Assembly: GCF_009017415.1 (NCBI RefSeq)
Contig: NC_092405.1
Coordinates: forward strand, 2,418,001 to 2,482,000
DNA: 64,000 nt
Reading direction: 5' to 3'
DNA from: Aspergillus flavus
Taxonomy: Eukaryota; Ascomycota; Eurotiomycetes; Eurotiales; Aspergillaceae
Part shown: positions 10,951 to 20,885 of the stretch, in pieces
How positions within the stretch are numbered: position 1 is the stretch's first letter
Layout of the letters: each line of letters begins with the position of its first letter
Notes under the pieces: generated by a model
The model's input: the letters and a program-made list of their open reading frames with translations, nothing else
What the model was told of the DNA's origin: nothing
The model's database searches: none
Program-made: the position numbers and the translations under genes

Positions 10951-11384
10951 ATGTCGAGTCAACCTCTCCTCCAGACTGCCCCAGGTCAGTAAAAAAAAAT
11001 GAATTATGAATCAATCATCCAGTCCCAACTAACAAACTCCCCAAAGGCAAGCGCATCGCCCTGCCCACCAGAGTCGAACCCAAGGTCTTCTTCGCCAACG
11101 AGCGGACCTTCCTCTCATGGCTCAACTTCACGGTCATCCTGGGCGGCCTGGCCGTCGGTCTCCTGAACTTCGGTGACCGCATCGGCCGTATCTCCGCCGG
11201 TCTCTTCACCATCATCGCCATGGCGGCCATGATCTACGCCCTCTGCACCTTCCACTGGCGCGCAGCCAGCATCCGCAAACGCGGCCAGAGCGGCATCGAC
11301 GACCGTTTCGGTCCCACCGTCCTGGCCCTCGCCTTGTTGGCGGCCGTCGTCGTTAACTTTATCCTCAGGATCACGGAGAACTAA
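10951..11384 (+). CDS. vtc1: Vacuolar transporter chaperone subunit Vtc1 (DUF202)
   Basis: Two exons, 10951-10984 and 11047-11384, separated by a 62-nt intron that follows codon 11 plus one base; product 123 aa. The N-terminus ([20 protein letters not shown]) and the core containing [17 protein letters not shown] and [16 protein letters not shown] follow yeast Vtc1 (129 aa) closely. Three hydrophobic segments lie at about 36-52, 63-83 and 102-118, the DUF202 fold. Vtc1 is the membrane subunit of the VTC complex, which makes polyphosphate from ATP at the vacuole and translocates it into the lumen; conserved Arg/Glu residues in the [11 protein letters not shown] segment line the channel. No SPX or catalytic domain is present, as expected for subunit 1. 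Confidence 0.96.
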
Positions 11385-11850
11385 ATCCATCTCCTGTGGT
11401 TTCTTGGGTGTTATCTTTTTCGTGCTTGTTTTTCTCAACACCCCCTTGTTTTGTGGGGCACGTGCCCGTACTTTTGCTGGCGCTAGACCTGGGTTATGTG
11501 TTATGGTCTATGCCCTTTATGGACTTGTTTCTTTTTCGTGCTGCGGTCGACGTCGCTGGCCGGTGCAAGGGTTAAAACTCGGTGGATAGATTATAGTCTC
11601 GTCTGATGAGCGGTCGCAGGACTGTCTTCTCTCTTTTTCTTTTCATGATTGGTTACTGTTGCTTGTACGTGTACATTGTGGGAAGTTTGTATATTTCTCT
11701 ATTGTTTCTGTGTTATAGCGATTAAAATTGTGCTACGGCCGCTGTTTAGTGAGCTTCAAAATTGCAAAATTGAATTATTGGGAATCAATTGGAGACTATG
11801 AAGTACAAAGATATCGTCTCAGTCGACCGACAAGGTATCTAGGTCGTCTT
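11385..11850. other. Convergent 3' intergenic region
   Basis: 466 bases between vtc1 and the glucanase gene, T/G-rich on the plus strand; likely 3' UTRs of both. A second CACGTG sits near 11460. No gene seen. Confidence 0.5.
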
Positions 11851-13029
11851 TCACTTCGTATCATGGAATCTCGTAAGGTCAATGTACCCGTGGTCGATAA
11901 AGTACTCAAAGTTCCAGTAGTCTGCCTGTGTTCCTTGTCCATTCACGGTCGCATTGCCCGAGAACTTCGCAGTCCAGTAACAGCTACCTTGGGAATATTT
12001 GTACATGGCATCGAGACCCGCATTCACATTCCTCTCGCGGAGGGCAAAGGAGTTCTGGTATAACGTCTGAATAGCCCATTCTCCCGTGAACACAGGGAAC
12101 TTGCCATCTCCCGCCTTGGACTGTGCGTCCGTGTACAGGCGGGCTGGTAGGGTTTCGGAGGTGACATTGCGTTCGAAGTAGTAAGTGTGGACGTCAAAGA
12201 CAAGGTTCGCGTCGGCGGGGAGTTGATTGGACCAGTACTGCTCCGGTTTGAAGCTTCCCTGGAACATGACTGGGATGTTGGGGTTGACGGATGCGACCCT
12301 GTCGATTACGGCGCGGATATATTTCAGTACCCAGGTGGCTCCGCGATCTGAGAGCGCTGCTGGAGTACCGAAGACGGACATATCTGGGTTATCGGTAGGT
12401 TCGTTCATCGGCTCAATGGTGTAAGATTGGGGCGACCCCGAGTTCTGGACGAAGGAGATGACGGCATCAATGACTTGCATGGAGTAGTCAAACGCGGTCT
12501 CGTTGTAGTACCAGCCCCAGTGCCCGCTAGCCTCGCCAATGGTGAGACCATTTGTGCCACCAGGAAGGGAGTGGACGTCCACGATAATGTGCATGCCATA
12601 CTTGGTGATCGCGTAGTCGGCGATCTGTTTGAGGTAGGCTGTCTGGTTCCCCGAGTACAGTTGGGAGCCAGGGAGTTTGATCCAGGCGGCGTAGGTCGTG
12701 GGAATCCGCAAGACCCCTACACCGACGCTGGCCAGCTTATCGATGTCGCGTTCTGTGATGTAGGTGGCATATCGATGTTCCAAAACAGGCCCACACCGGG
12801 ATCCTAGATGTTCACAAAGCCCCCATTCGTCGTCCGCGCCGCCGGAATATGTGCCCCAAAACTGGCTGTCAATCGTGGACTCCTGGACGAGCCAGCCTCC
12901 GAGGTTGACTCCGTTGGCTTTGAAAGTTGTCCAGTTGACATACTCCGGACTCTGCACTCGGGGATGGGGAGCTGCCAAAGCGGCTGGAATACATCCCAAG
13001 GCAGTAAGAAACGGTAGTGACGCCCGCAT
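11851..13029 (-). CDS. exgA: Secreted GH5 exo-1,3-beta-glucanase
   Basis: Single exon, 392 aa. I chose the ATG at 13029; upstream in-frame codons start only with GTG. Residues 1-19 (MRASLPFLTALGCIPAALA) are a clear signal peptide. The GH5 catalytic domain follows, with GVNLGGWLVQE near the N-terminus, LRIPTTYAAW, the acid/base Glu in IEPMNEP (E210) and the nucleophile Glu in FTGEWA (E317), plus HTYYF. Sequons for N-glycosylation are at about 32, 128, 176, 288 and 359. Enzymes of this type release glucose from the non-reducing ends of beta-1,3-glucan and act in wall remodelling or recycling. There is no C-terminal GPI signal, so it should be released to the wall or medium. The two-nucleotide distance to an upstream open frame is odd (see the next entry). 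Confidence 0.93.
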   Translation of the reverse strand: MRASLPFLTALGCIPAALAAPHPRVQSPEYVNWTTFKANGVNLGGWLVQESTIDSQFWGTYSGGADDEWGLCEHLGSRCGPVLEHRYATYITERDIDKLASVGVGVLRIPTTYAAWIKLPGSQLYSGNQTAYLKQIADYAITKYGMHIIVDVHSLPGGTNGLTIGEASGHWGWYYNETAFDYSMQVIDAVISFVQNSGSPQSYTIEPMNEPTDNPDMSVFGTPAALSDRGATWVLKYIRAVIDRVASVNPNIPVMFQGSFKPEQYWSNQLPADANLVFDVHTYYFERNVTSETLPARLYTDAQSKAGDGKFPVFTGEWAIQTLYQNSFALRERNVNAGLDAMYKYSQGSCYWTAKFSGNATVNGQGTQADYWNFEYFIDHGYIDLTRFHDTK

Positions 13030-13031
13030 TT

Positions 13032-13595
13032 TCACGTAATGAGTGCAATTTTGGCAACCTTGTACTGGTAAATCACCTCCCAGGAATCACTCTTCACACC
13101 GCGCAAGATCCAAGGGGGAACCCTCGCCATGATATAGGCCCAACTGCTGTCCCGGTGCCATATAGGAATTCCCGAGCTCGATCGTCTCTCAATGAGATCA
13201 CAATGTGCATCCGGAAAGCTCTTCGGGGCAAGAATTCCCTCGTCCGCTGCTTTCTGAAGTTCCACAGTCTAACCATATAGAGAGTATTTTCCGCAGCAGT
13301 TGAAGCCAAGGCCGTTAGGCACAAGGCAACTTACCCAATGGCGGGAGAGCTTAGAGCAGAGATCCATCTTGCGATCCCACGAGAATTCTTCATTCGCATA
13401 ACTGAATCCACATGGAGACCTAGTGTGACCCTGCCGAAAAGCATCGTTGCGGGGTGCGGAGGAGAAAATGCCGTTCGTCAGTACCCCAAACCCCCAGAGT
13501 ATCCACCGCGTGCAATCACAGTCGAGTATGTACGGTCTAATATCAACCCGAAAATTTTGATCAACATTTGCCCAAGACCCATAAGCTGTGGCCAT
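13032..13595 (-). CDS. Possible small two-exon gene abutting the glucanase gene
   Basis: Not recognised. Exon 1 13335-13595 begins at an ATG in a very good context (CAACAATGGCC). A 66-nt intron with a GTAAGT donor and a TTAG acceptor leads in phase 0 to exon 2 13032-13268; product 165 aa. The stop TGA ends 2 nt before the glucanase ATG on the same strand. Support is the clean splice, continuous frame and a fairly ordinary residue mix in exon 2. Against it: exon 1 is rich in Trp and Cys, no domain is visible, and the glucanase needs a promoter, which this reading would place inside or before this gene. It could instead be glucanase leader sequence, or a decayed gene. Confidence 0.33.
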
Positions 13596-16294
13596 TGTTG
13601 ACGAAAAGGTTTCCGGCCGGAATTCCCCAACCGTGGTAGAAGGAATTGCCGCCTTTTGGCACTCGGATATTCCGAACTGAGAGATTTCACTTCAGTCGAG
13701 GCACGCGGTGTTATATACGAGGGTCTCCCTCATGCTGGGAATAGCCAAAGTTGCAAGATTGGTATCTCGCTCATTAACTGTTTGAGTGCACTGTCCGACT
13801 CAACCACCCCCCCCTTTTTAAATCGTGAAGTATTAGCATGACAGCACTTCAATGAGAATCAAAAGACCGAAGGGGAGGTAACGATCGAAGATTCACCACA
13901 TACCATTGTCTGGTCCAGAAGACATAATCTACCAGAGTCATGGCGCAGGAGAGTCTCTAAGTGAAACTACTGAACCAGAGTATGGAGATGGTAAGGTGGT
14001 GATGATCGTCTGTATCCTTCAAGGTTCAGAAATCAAAGCACCCAAAATGGAAAAGCGAAGGATGACTAGATGTCATGATGTAATTAATCACTGTACCTCA
14101 GGCACTCCTTCGATGACTGTCGTTACCTGATCAGGCAGCGAACGAACCACGGGTCCAGCAGCATGAAAGAAAAGTCAACACTTGGAAGAGAATCCGCCAT
14201 GTGTGTCCGACGAACCTTAACCACACTCTTCCGATCCATGGCACCGTTAGCTCATAATTTAATTGTCACGACTGTGACTAAGGCAATATTTTCAATAGTT
14301 GGCCAACTACAACTTCACCATTCCTACTTCAGAAAGGCCTATACAGCTCCGTTAGGGCATTAACTCTACGGTGCCCAATGATATGTGAATAGTCAACCTT
14401 GCTAACGGTGGTACAGCGCGCTAAGCTACTCCTACCAGCAGGTAGAATCAAATTCCAGTCAAGTAGGTGGTACATGCAGTTGACTCCTGTGGCAGTGCAG
14501 TAAGAACTAAGTAAGGAAGAAAAGAAGACGACAAGAAGGAAGAGCTCAGATCGCTTGATACCAACAGAAGTACCATACGGGGCGTGACGGTAATTACAAC
14601 GAAGACGAGCCATGGACCAGTCCAGGCCCAGTATCACATCATTGACCCACCAGCCAATGTGAAGGGTCAATAGCGCGAAGATCTGATTTGACGTGTCAGT
14701 CGGATTCAACCAGACGCTGGAACAGGGAAGTCAATTCCTTGAGGATCAATGAGAGCTCTTGATCAATCAATATTTATTAATATAATATTTATTTAATAGT
14801 AAGAAAAAAGATTTCACTGGTACTTTTACAACGGACTGACTCGGTAGGAAATTCTCTTCCGGCAAATCGACATTGGCCATTTTCTTAGCACTGAGACTAG
14901 ATAATGATTGATTGAATGTGCAGTGGTGATAACTGTTCACCCCGTCGTCATAGACCCTTCAACCTCTGTAGTACATGTACATACTACTACTTACTATGGA
15001 CAAACATACATGCAGGTTACCAACGAGAAACAAAAACCACCCTGGAAGATCCCCTCACGGTCACTGATCCTCTTTTGCCCCCCCATCCAACTTTCTAAAG
15101 ATATTCTTCTCCTTTTCCCTTTCTTAGAGCCCAAACCCAACAACTCCTCCAACTCTTCCTCTTCCACCGTTTCCTCCCGGATTCTTTCCTCTTCTTTCTC
15201 CTTCTCTCCATACCCGACGGGTTTGCATCACTCTCCATCTCCGCGAAAAAGATTTGGGTCCCTGGTCGGACTACTGACTTGCGATCTTCTTTCTTATCGA
15301 CGCGTTCCCTTTTCCTCTCCCTCGTCCTACTCCGTATATAGTTTTCTTTCTTTTTTTTTTTCTTCCCCAAACTGATCTTTAATTGATTCGCAGAGCTGCA
15401 GATTAGCTAGAACTTCCTTCCTATTCTGTATCATCTTTTCGGATCTGAGGGAACCCAAAAGTCTCTATTTTATTTTATTTTCTCTTGCCTCATTCATTCC
15501 CCCCCTCTTCTTGTCTGCTGCCTGTTCCTGTTTGTTTCGTTACGAGTTTTGTTCCTTAGCATCCATTATTAATAGATTACGCCACCACCTTTTCCGCCTA
15601 TTTTGCCTCTCTGGAGGTTGCCAATCAATAGCCTCTGTTGCGGTCCCTCCGTTCCCGGGAGCTGCATGTGAGTGACTAACTTGCTTACTACCTTACTTGT
15701 TGGGACGTACGGGAAACGTACTGTACTCCCTCTTACTTTACTTCCTATCCCCATAGCTTTTATTCTCTTATCTGTCATTATTTCATTTCTCTGGGAAACT
15801 CTGTCTGGTTCGGAAATTCAAATCTAAAACAACTTTCCCGAATCTGCTCCTTCCCCAACTTCCTTATCATCCTTTCCTCTCCCGCTGAAGGTGGTGAAAT
15901 CCGCTCTAACGTCCGGTGTTTCTGGTTGGGGTGACTCTTTCCTCCCTCTTCCCCCTTGCTGAGCTTCTGCCGGTCGCAAAACGACGCCTGATCACCGATC
16001 GGCAGCAACGTCCACTCCTTCGCGGACTCTACGCCTCACTCTCCACCTCTCCATCTATTTCCCCCAGATTTCGATCGCGTTCGCATGCACTGGTGCATGA
16101 TCTAATCGCTCAGTGACTAACTGTATTTGCGCCCTTTTTTTCCCACCTTATCTTTTCTGTCGCTTTTGGACGTGTCGCATTTCTCCCAAGTCGCCTTGGC
16201 GTCTGAACACCCTACTTCTCTCCCTGTCGCACATCTCTCGCATGGCATGTTTCGGCTGCTACCCTGGTCCTCTGCAATTGGGGGGAATAAGGTG
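13596..16294. other. Long gene-poor region and leader of the AHC1-like gene
   Basis: About 2.7 kb. 13600-14900 holds the upstream region of the glucanase side: a C-run at about 13807-13813, an AT-rich block at 14765-14800, and short frames I do not trust. From about 15000 to 16290 the plus strand is strikingly pyrimidine-rich (long C/T runs), probably promoter plus a long transcribed leader with several upstream ATGs. No RNA gene identified. Confidence 0.5.
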
Positions 16295-18415
16295 ATGGCT
16301 GAGGAGCTCAAGATGCTCGCGACCTCGCCACACTGCGCCGCGCCCGGTGTGAACAGCCTGGCGCTGCCCCAGTTGAAGCGCAAGCGCTCCGATTCGAGCG
16401 ATTCCGCCACCGGTCAACGTGCCCCGGTCGCAACCAAGTTGCGCGCAGACGATACGCCCGGCAATCCGGTCGCGATTGGTCAAGATCCGTCTCTATCTCT
16501 GAGTAGTGCGACTGCGACGTCACAGGAACCAACAACTCGCAGCGATCGCGCATCCCAACCGTCACACCCGTCCGACAACGCATCTCGTCAGAATCCCGAC
16601 CCGTCAGGTTTCCCGGTCGCCAAACAGGACGCCACCCCGCGCAAAGTGAATGTGGACAGGTTGCGCGAGACGTTGGAGGCACAGTTAAGCTTAGAGGTGT
16701 TGTTGAAGCACAACGAACTCCGCTTGATCGACCAAGAGATCGCCAAATGCCAAGTCGCGTTGGAACAGTTGCGACGATGCGCCGAAATCCCGTATCCTGG
16801 ATCGCATGCGATGGGTCAGTCGGTCAGCAACGGTACGGGGATGGCAGTGCTAGCTCCTGGAAATGGACCTCCGCCGCTCTCCCCGGCACCGTGGGGTGTA
16901 ACGGATGGCCCATACACCCGCCATTATGCCCGGTGGTTACTTCCTGATCCTCGTTTCGACGGAGGGGAGCTCGAGCCGGCAACCCCTCTGGGATTCGGTG
17001 CACCGGGTACGCCGCTGATGGAAGGCCGTTCGACACGTGGAAGCTCTGGCGATGGCTACTGGGCTAGCAAATCTCGCCTCCAGCGAGGCTCGGGTAACAT
17101 GAAGCTCCAATCCTTGCCGAATGGCTATCCACCGCCCAAGGAGAAAGCGGGCCCAATGATCATCCGGCGAAAGTCAGATGGTGTCCTGGTCAAACTTGTC
17201 TGCTTGGACTGTCGAAGGGACAATTTTTCCAGCACGCAAGGATTCATCAACCATTGCCGCATTGCCCATAATCGGAACTTTGCTAGTCACGATGCCGCCG
17301 CGGTCGCATCAGGAGAGCCCGTCGAGGTGGACGAAGCGGGTGCGATCATTGGGGGTAAGAACGACACCTCCAGCACCGCTTCGGCAGGTTACGTTCATCC
17401 GCTCATTCGATCTGCTCACGTTATTGAGTCGTCCGCCAAGACACCATCCGCATCGGAGGCCTCTGGTGACAACGCAACGCCCCAGAAATGGTCGGTCTCC
17501 AGCCAGCAGGCGTCTTCCGTGGTGGAAACACCTCGTCCGTCTGCCCACCCTCAACCCAGTCAGCGCAATACGCCGGCGAAGCCCGCGGATGCCTTCTTGG
17601 GCTCGCCGGCTACCCCTCATCTGTCATCACTGATGCAACTCAAGGGGGTCGGACTCGATCTGGACCGACTGGTTGGGGAAGCGAAAACCCCCGTTGATCT
17701 GAGCGCCTACTCGTCCGACGAGGGCGAGTCGGACGTGGAGCCGGCCCAGCCGTCGGTCAATGCGAGTCACGGTGAAAAACCGACTGAAGCTCGCATTAGC
17801 CGGCAACCCATGCGGACCACAGCTCCACAAGCCGGGTCGCGGCGCCCCAGTAGCCGAAAGGGGGTGGACAAGACGAGTCATAAGCCCCTCACCTTGGAAA
17901 CCCTGACGCCAACGCGGGCTGCGCCTTATCAATCTCCGTACGGCCCACCCTCATCGGTAGCCCCGATCGATGACCTTCGTCTCCGTGAAGTCGATGGGAT
18001 CGATCGTTCGGCCAATCTTAGCCCGAACACTGTCGAATCGAACCAGGCTCCAAGTCTGGTGAGCGACGACGACGACGACTACGGAGCGGCGTCGGATTCG
18101 GATAGCCCGGGTCCCAGCTCGTCGGAAGCGGGGGATCATGAAGAAGACTTCAGTCACATTGACGTGGAAGACGACGACGATACGACGGGCTCCACGACCA
18201 CCAGCGATCCCAAATCCGACCCAGCCACTCACCCTTCACCCTCTTTCTCGAAACCACTTCGGGGCGGCAGCTCCAAGAAGAAAGATGACCTTCTTTCCGC
18301 GTCCATTGTGTCCTTGAACCGTGGCAAGGATGAGAAGCGCGTGAGCTTTGCCAGTCCGGACACCAGTCCCAAGAGGAAGAAGGACCACAAGCGAAAACCT
18401 AGTGGAGGCCAGTAA
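16295..18415 (+). CDS. AHC1-like C2H2 zinc-finger protein, probable ADA/SAGA-type histone acetyltransferase component
   Basis: Single exon; 706 aa from the ATG at 16295. The frame stays open back to an ATG at 16127, but that 56-codon stretch is C/T-rich leader-like sequence, so I prefer 16295 (MAEELKML). Residues 1-110 hold a KRKR basic patch. A helical segment with RETLEAQLSLEVLLKHNELR lies near 120-140. The hallmark block at about 295-330 reads VKLVCLDCRRDNFSS then GFINHCRIAHNRNF, a C-x2-C-x13-H-x4-H finger preceded by RRKSDGVL, as in the zinc finger named after yeast Ahc1. Yeast Ahc1 is a structural subunit of the ADA histone acetyltransferase complex. The C-terminal third is disordered, with Asp/Glu runs and a basic tail (KRKKDHKRK). 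An RVSF motif at 682-685 resembles a PP1 docking site. Confidence 0.72.
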   Translation: MAEELKMLATSPHCAAPGVNSLALPQLKRKRSDSSDSATGQRAPVATKLRADDTPGNPVAIGQDPSLSLSSATATSQEPTTRSDRASQPSHPSDNASRQNPDPSGFPVAKQDATPRKVNVDRLRETLEAQLSLEVLLKHNELRLIDQEIAKCQVALEQLRRCAEIPYPGSHAMGQSVSNGTGMAVLAPGNGPPPLSPAPWGVTDGPYTRHYARWLLPDPRFDGGELEPATPLGFGAPGTPLMEGRSTRGSSGDGYWASKSRLQRGSGNMKLQSLPNGYPPPKEKAGPMIIRRKSDGVLVKLVCLDCRRDNFSSTQGFINHCRIAHNRNFASHDAAAVASGEPVEVDEAGAIIGGKNDTSSTASAGYVHPLIRSAHVIESSAKTPSASEASGDNATPQKWSVSSQQASSVVETPRPSAHPQPSQRNTPAKPADAFLGSPATPHLSSLMQLKGVGLDLDRLVGEAKTPVDLSAYSSDEGESDVEPAQPSVNASHGEKPTEARISRQPMRTTAPQAGSRRPSSRKGVDKTSHKPLTLETLTPTRAAPYQSPYGPPSSVAPIDDLRLREVDGIDRSANLSPNTVESNQAPSLVSDDDDDYGAASDSDSPGPSSSEAGDHEEDFSHIDVEDDDDTTGSTTTSDPKSDPATHPSPSFSKPLRGGSSKKKDDLLSASIVSLNRGKDEKRVSFASPDTSPKRKKDHKRKPSGGQ

Positions 18416-19072
18416 ATGCTATAGACTTCTTTTCTCTTTCTTTCTTTTCTCAACTCTTATCACTACTCGCAGGGGCTAGACCTCTCGTCCGTTGTAATGC
18501 TATACATCTCTCCCAGATTCTTGTATGAGACTTTAGGGCCTTACAACTTGTGTTTACGTGGGACTATGCTTGCCACGGTCCGATCGGTCTGGATGAATCT
18601 TCGTGGTTGCATGTTCTAGTTCTTATTGGTTTGTGCGATGCGAGACGTTGCAGTTGAGCGTTTCTGGCGATGTTTACGGATGCAACTCTGACGACTCTCT
18701 ACTTATACGGGATGATTCTGTATTGAATAATCAAAGATTTGCAAGTTGCCGACTTTATAAAAAGTAGTGTGCAATATATAGTGACGTCGAGTAACTCATC
18801 AAAGATCACTTACCGAATAGGATCGTAATAGGAATACCAAACTTACCACATTTAGTTCAAGTCCGATAAGGTATCATTACATACGATACCACCCACGCGA
18901 CCTCAACCTCAGCCAATATCAACCTGTAGAAGAACAAAAATACAGTGCCTGGTGATCCAAACTCCAGACACCTCAGTAAAAATAGAGACACACTATACTC
19001 TCCAACAACCCCATCTAAAACCACCACACCCCAAATAGAAAACAAAGGAGAGAAGAGAGCCCAAAGAAAAAG
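18416..19072. other. Intergenic between tandem plus-strand genes
   Basis: 657 bases: 3' UTR of the zinc-finger gene, then the promoter of the gene at 19073, whose last 120 bases are A/C-rich. No gene seen. Confidence 0.5.
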
Positions 19073-20303
19073 ATGAATGAAGATTCCACCAGCTTCGACT
19101 TCAGCGAAGAAGGCGAAGACCAACACCAACCCGACCCCTCTACAGATTTCCACCCGGGCCACATCACCCGGGATACCTTCCAGGCCCTACTAACCTGCTA
19201 CCCGGCCACCTTGGAGGCCGTGACGCGCCGCAAGGCCATAGATCGCGTTCTCAAAACTGTCTCAAAACGAGGGAAGCAGGCCAAACGCTTAAATCAGGCG
19301 CCTCCTTCTCAGGTTGTGACTCCTGAGTTGGATGAGGGGCAGAAGAAGCAGGTTGAGGCTGAGGTCGAGGCGTTCCGGGAGTTGGACGCCCTGAGGTATG
19401 AGGAGTTGCCGGGTGTAGCGGCCGAGAAGAGGGCTTTGGAGAAGGAGGAGGTTGTGAAGTTGGTTGAGTGGAAGTTGTGAGTTCTTTTTTTCTTTTATTT
19501 TTTTTGTGTTTTGTGTGACTTGGTTTGATTTGTATGGTTTGAATGGCTGTTGACCCGTGTGTAGGAAACATGGTATTTTCCGTCCTACACTGCTGGGCAT
19601 GGTGAAGGCGAATCAAGCAAAAACTGTTCAAAAAGCTACATCGGATGCTTTTACGGCAGTGAACCCGACTACACCCGCCGAGGGTGAAGCTGGGGCTGAA
19701 ACTGGGGATAAGCCAGAAACCGACCCGACAGCTTCATTCCCCAAGCCGAGCCTAGACGCTCTAATGAAACCGCTCCGCGGCGTAGGCATAGCTACAGCGT
19801 CGCTACTCTTATCTGTGGGCACGATCCGTGACCCCGAGCATGAGGCTCCATTCTACAGTGACGATACGTACCTCTGGCTATGTATGAAGGAGTTCCCGTG
19901 TCCCGGGACCCGGCTCGGTCAGGAGAGCGAAAAGACAGAGATCAACAAGCTCGGGAAGAAGGCGAGCAAGTTCCGACGGCCGAATGGCGAGATCAATGTC
20001 AAATATGATGTCTCGGAGTATCGGACGCTGTGGACGGCTGTGAATGAATTGCGGGCGAGGTTGAATGAGTCCGAGACTCCTTCAGGGAAGGTTTCTTGTG
20101 CGGATATTGAGAAGGTGGCTTTTGTGTTGAGGCATATTGATGTTTCGGGGTATTTGGAGGAATATGATGTCGTGGATCATGATTTGCAGCCGGCGGATGA
20201 GGGGATTCATGAGGCGAAGACGAATCCGGGGATTAAACGGAAGCGACCCGATAAGGAGGACCTGAAGAAGGGAGGTCGGAATAGTAAGAAGAAGACTACT
20301 TGA
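19073..20303 (+). CDS. Uncharacterised fungal protein with helix-hairpin-helix motif
   Basis: Two exons, 19073-19476 and 19565-20303, with an 88-nt T-rich intron (GTGAGT donor); product 380 aa. The N-terminus is acidic, then a predicted helical region carries a conserved-looking core (ALEKEEVVKLVEWKLKHG, then FRPTLLGMV). At about 202-219 LMKPLRGVGIATASLLLSV has the helix-hairpin-helix form (GVG followed by small residues) used by DNA glycosylases and other DNA-binding proteins. The segment after it (PFYSDDTYLWLCM) is also well ordered. The tail is Lys-rich (KRKRPDKEDLKKGGRNSKKK), a likely nuclear signal. I know this architecture as a widespread fungal hypothetical family, with no enzyme active site that I can name. 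DNA binding in the nucleus is inference. Confidence 0.82.
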
Positions 20304-20885
20304 TGGGGGGTGTGGGTTTGTGGTTGTTTATGATATCCAATGTATTTGTATCTTGAAAAGTAACGTTGCCCTTATGTTCAGCCTCTTAAACCTACATAGA
20401 AAAGAGGTCTCTCGTAATTCACCCTAATCAGATAATCTGAAGAAAAGATTAAGAGGATCAATTGACGTCTCCTCAAATGCTTATCTTCCCGTTGGCGCCA
20501 TTCAAGCGGGCCGGGACCACATCGTCCACCAACGACACGAAGCACAATCTCCCCACATCGTGGCGGGCCTCGTCACCCACGCTGCTCAATTTGCGTCGCC
20601 GATGATGAATCCCATGAACTTTTACACCAAAGTGGGAACATCGTTGCTTTCCCCTTTTCTATATACTCTGTCACTGGTCAGTGACCACTGATACTATAAC
20701 GTACTCCATTCGATACTCCCCACAGGTCATTTCCCCGACTCGTACTCTCTAGACGATGTAAAAAGTATAAACACTGTAGTATACAAGTCTTACCCATCTA
20801 TCTTATCCAAAGACTTGATAATGCACTTTTCTCACATACATACATATACACATTCACCTATACGTACACATACACAAACCCCCAA
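20304..20885. promoter_or_regulatory. Intergenic, upstream of the arylsulfotransferase-family gene
   Basis: 582 bases. The last 130 bases are rich in CATACA/ACATAC repeats before the ATG at 20886. No gene seen. Confidence 0.5.

Noticed and set aside
14329..14709. 126-codon minus-strand frame
   Set aside because: Mixed composition with no domain, no intron partners and no context; not enough support.
16127..16294. N-terminal extension of the AHC1-like protein
   Set aside because: In frame, but the DNA is pyrimidine-rich like the rest of the leader, and the peptide does not resemble the family start.
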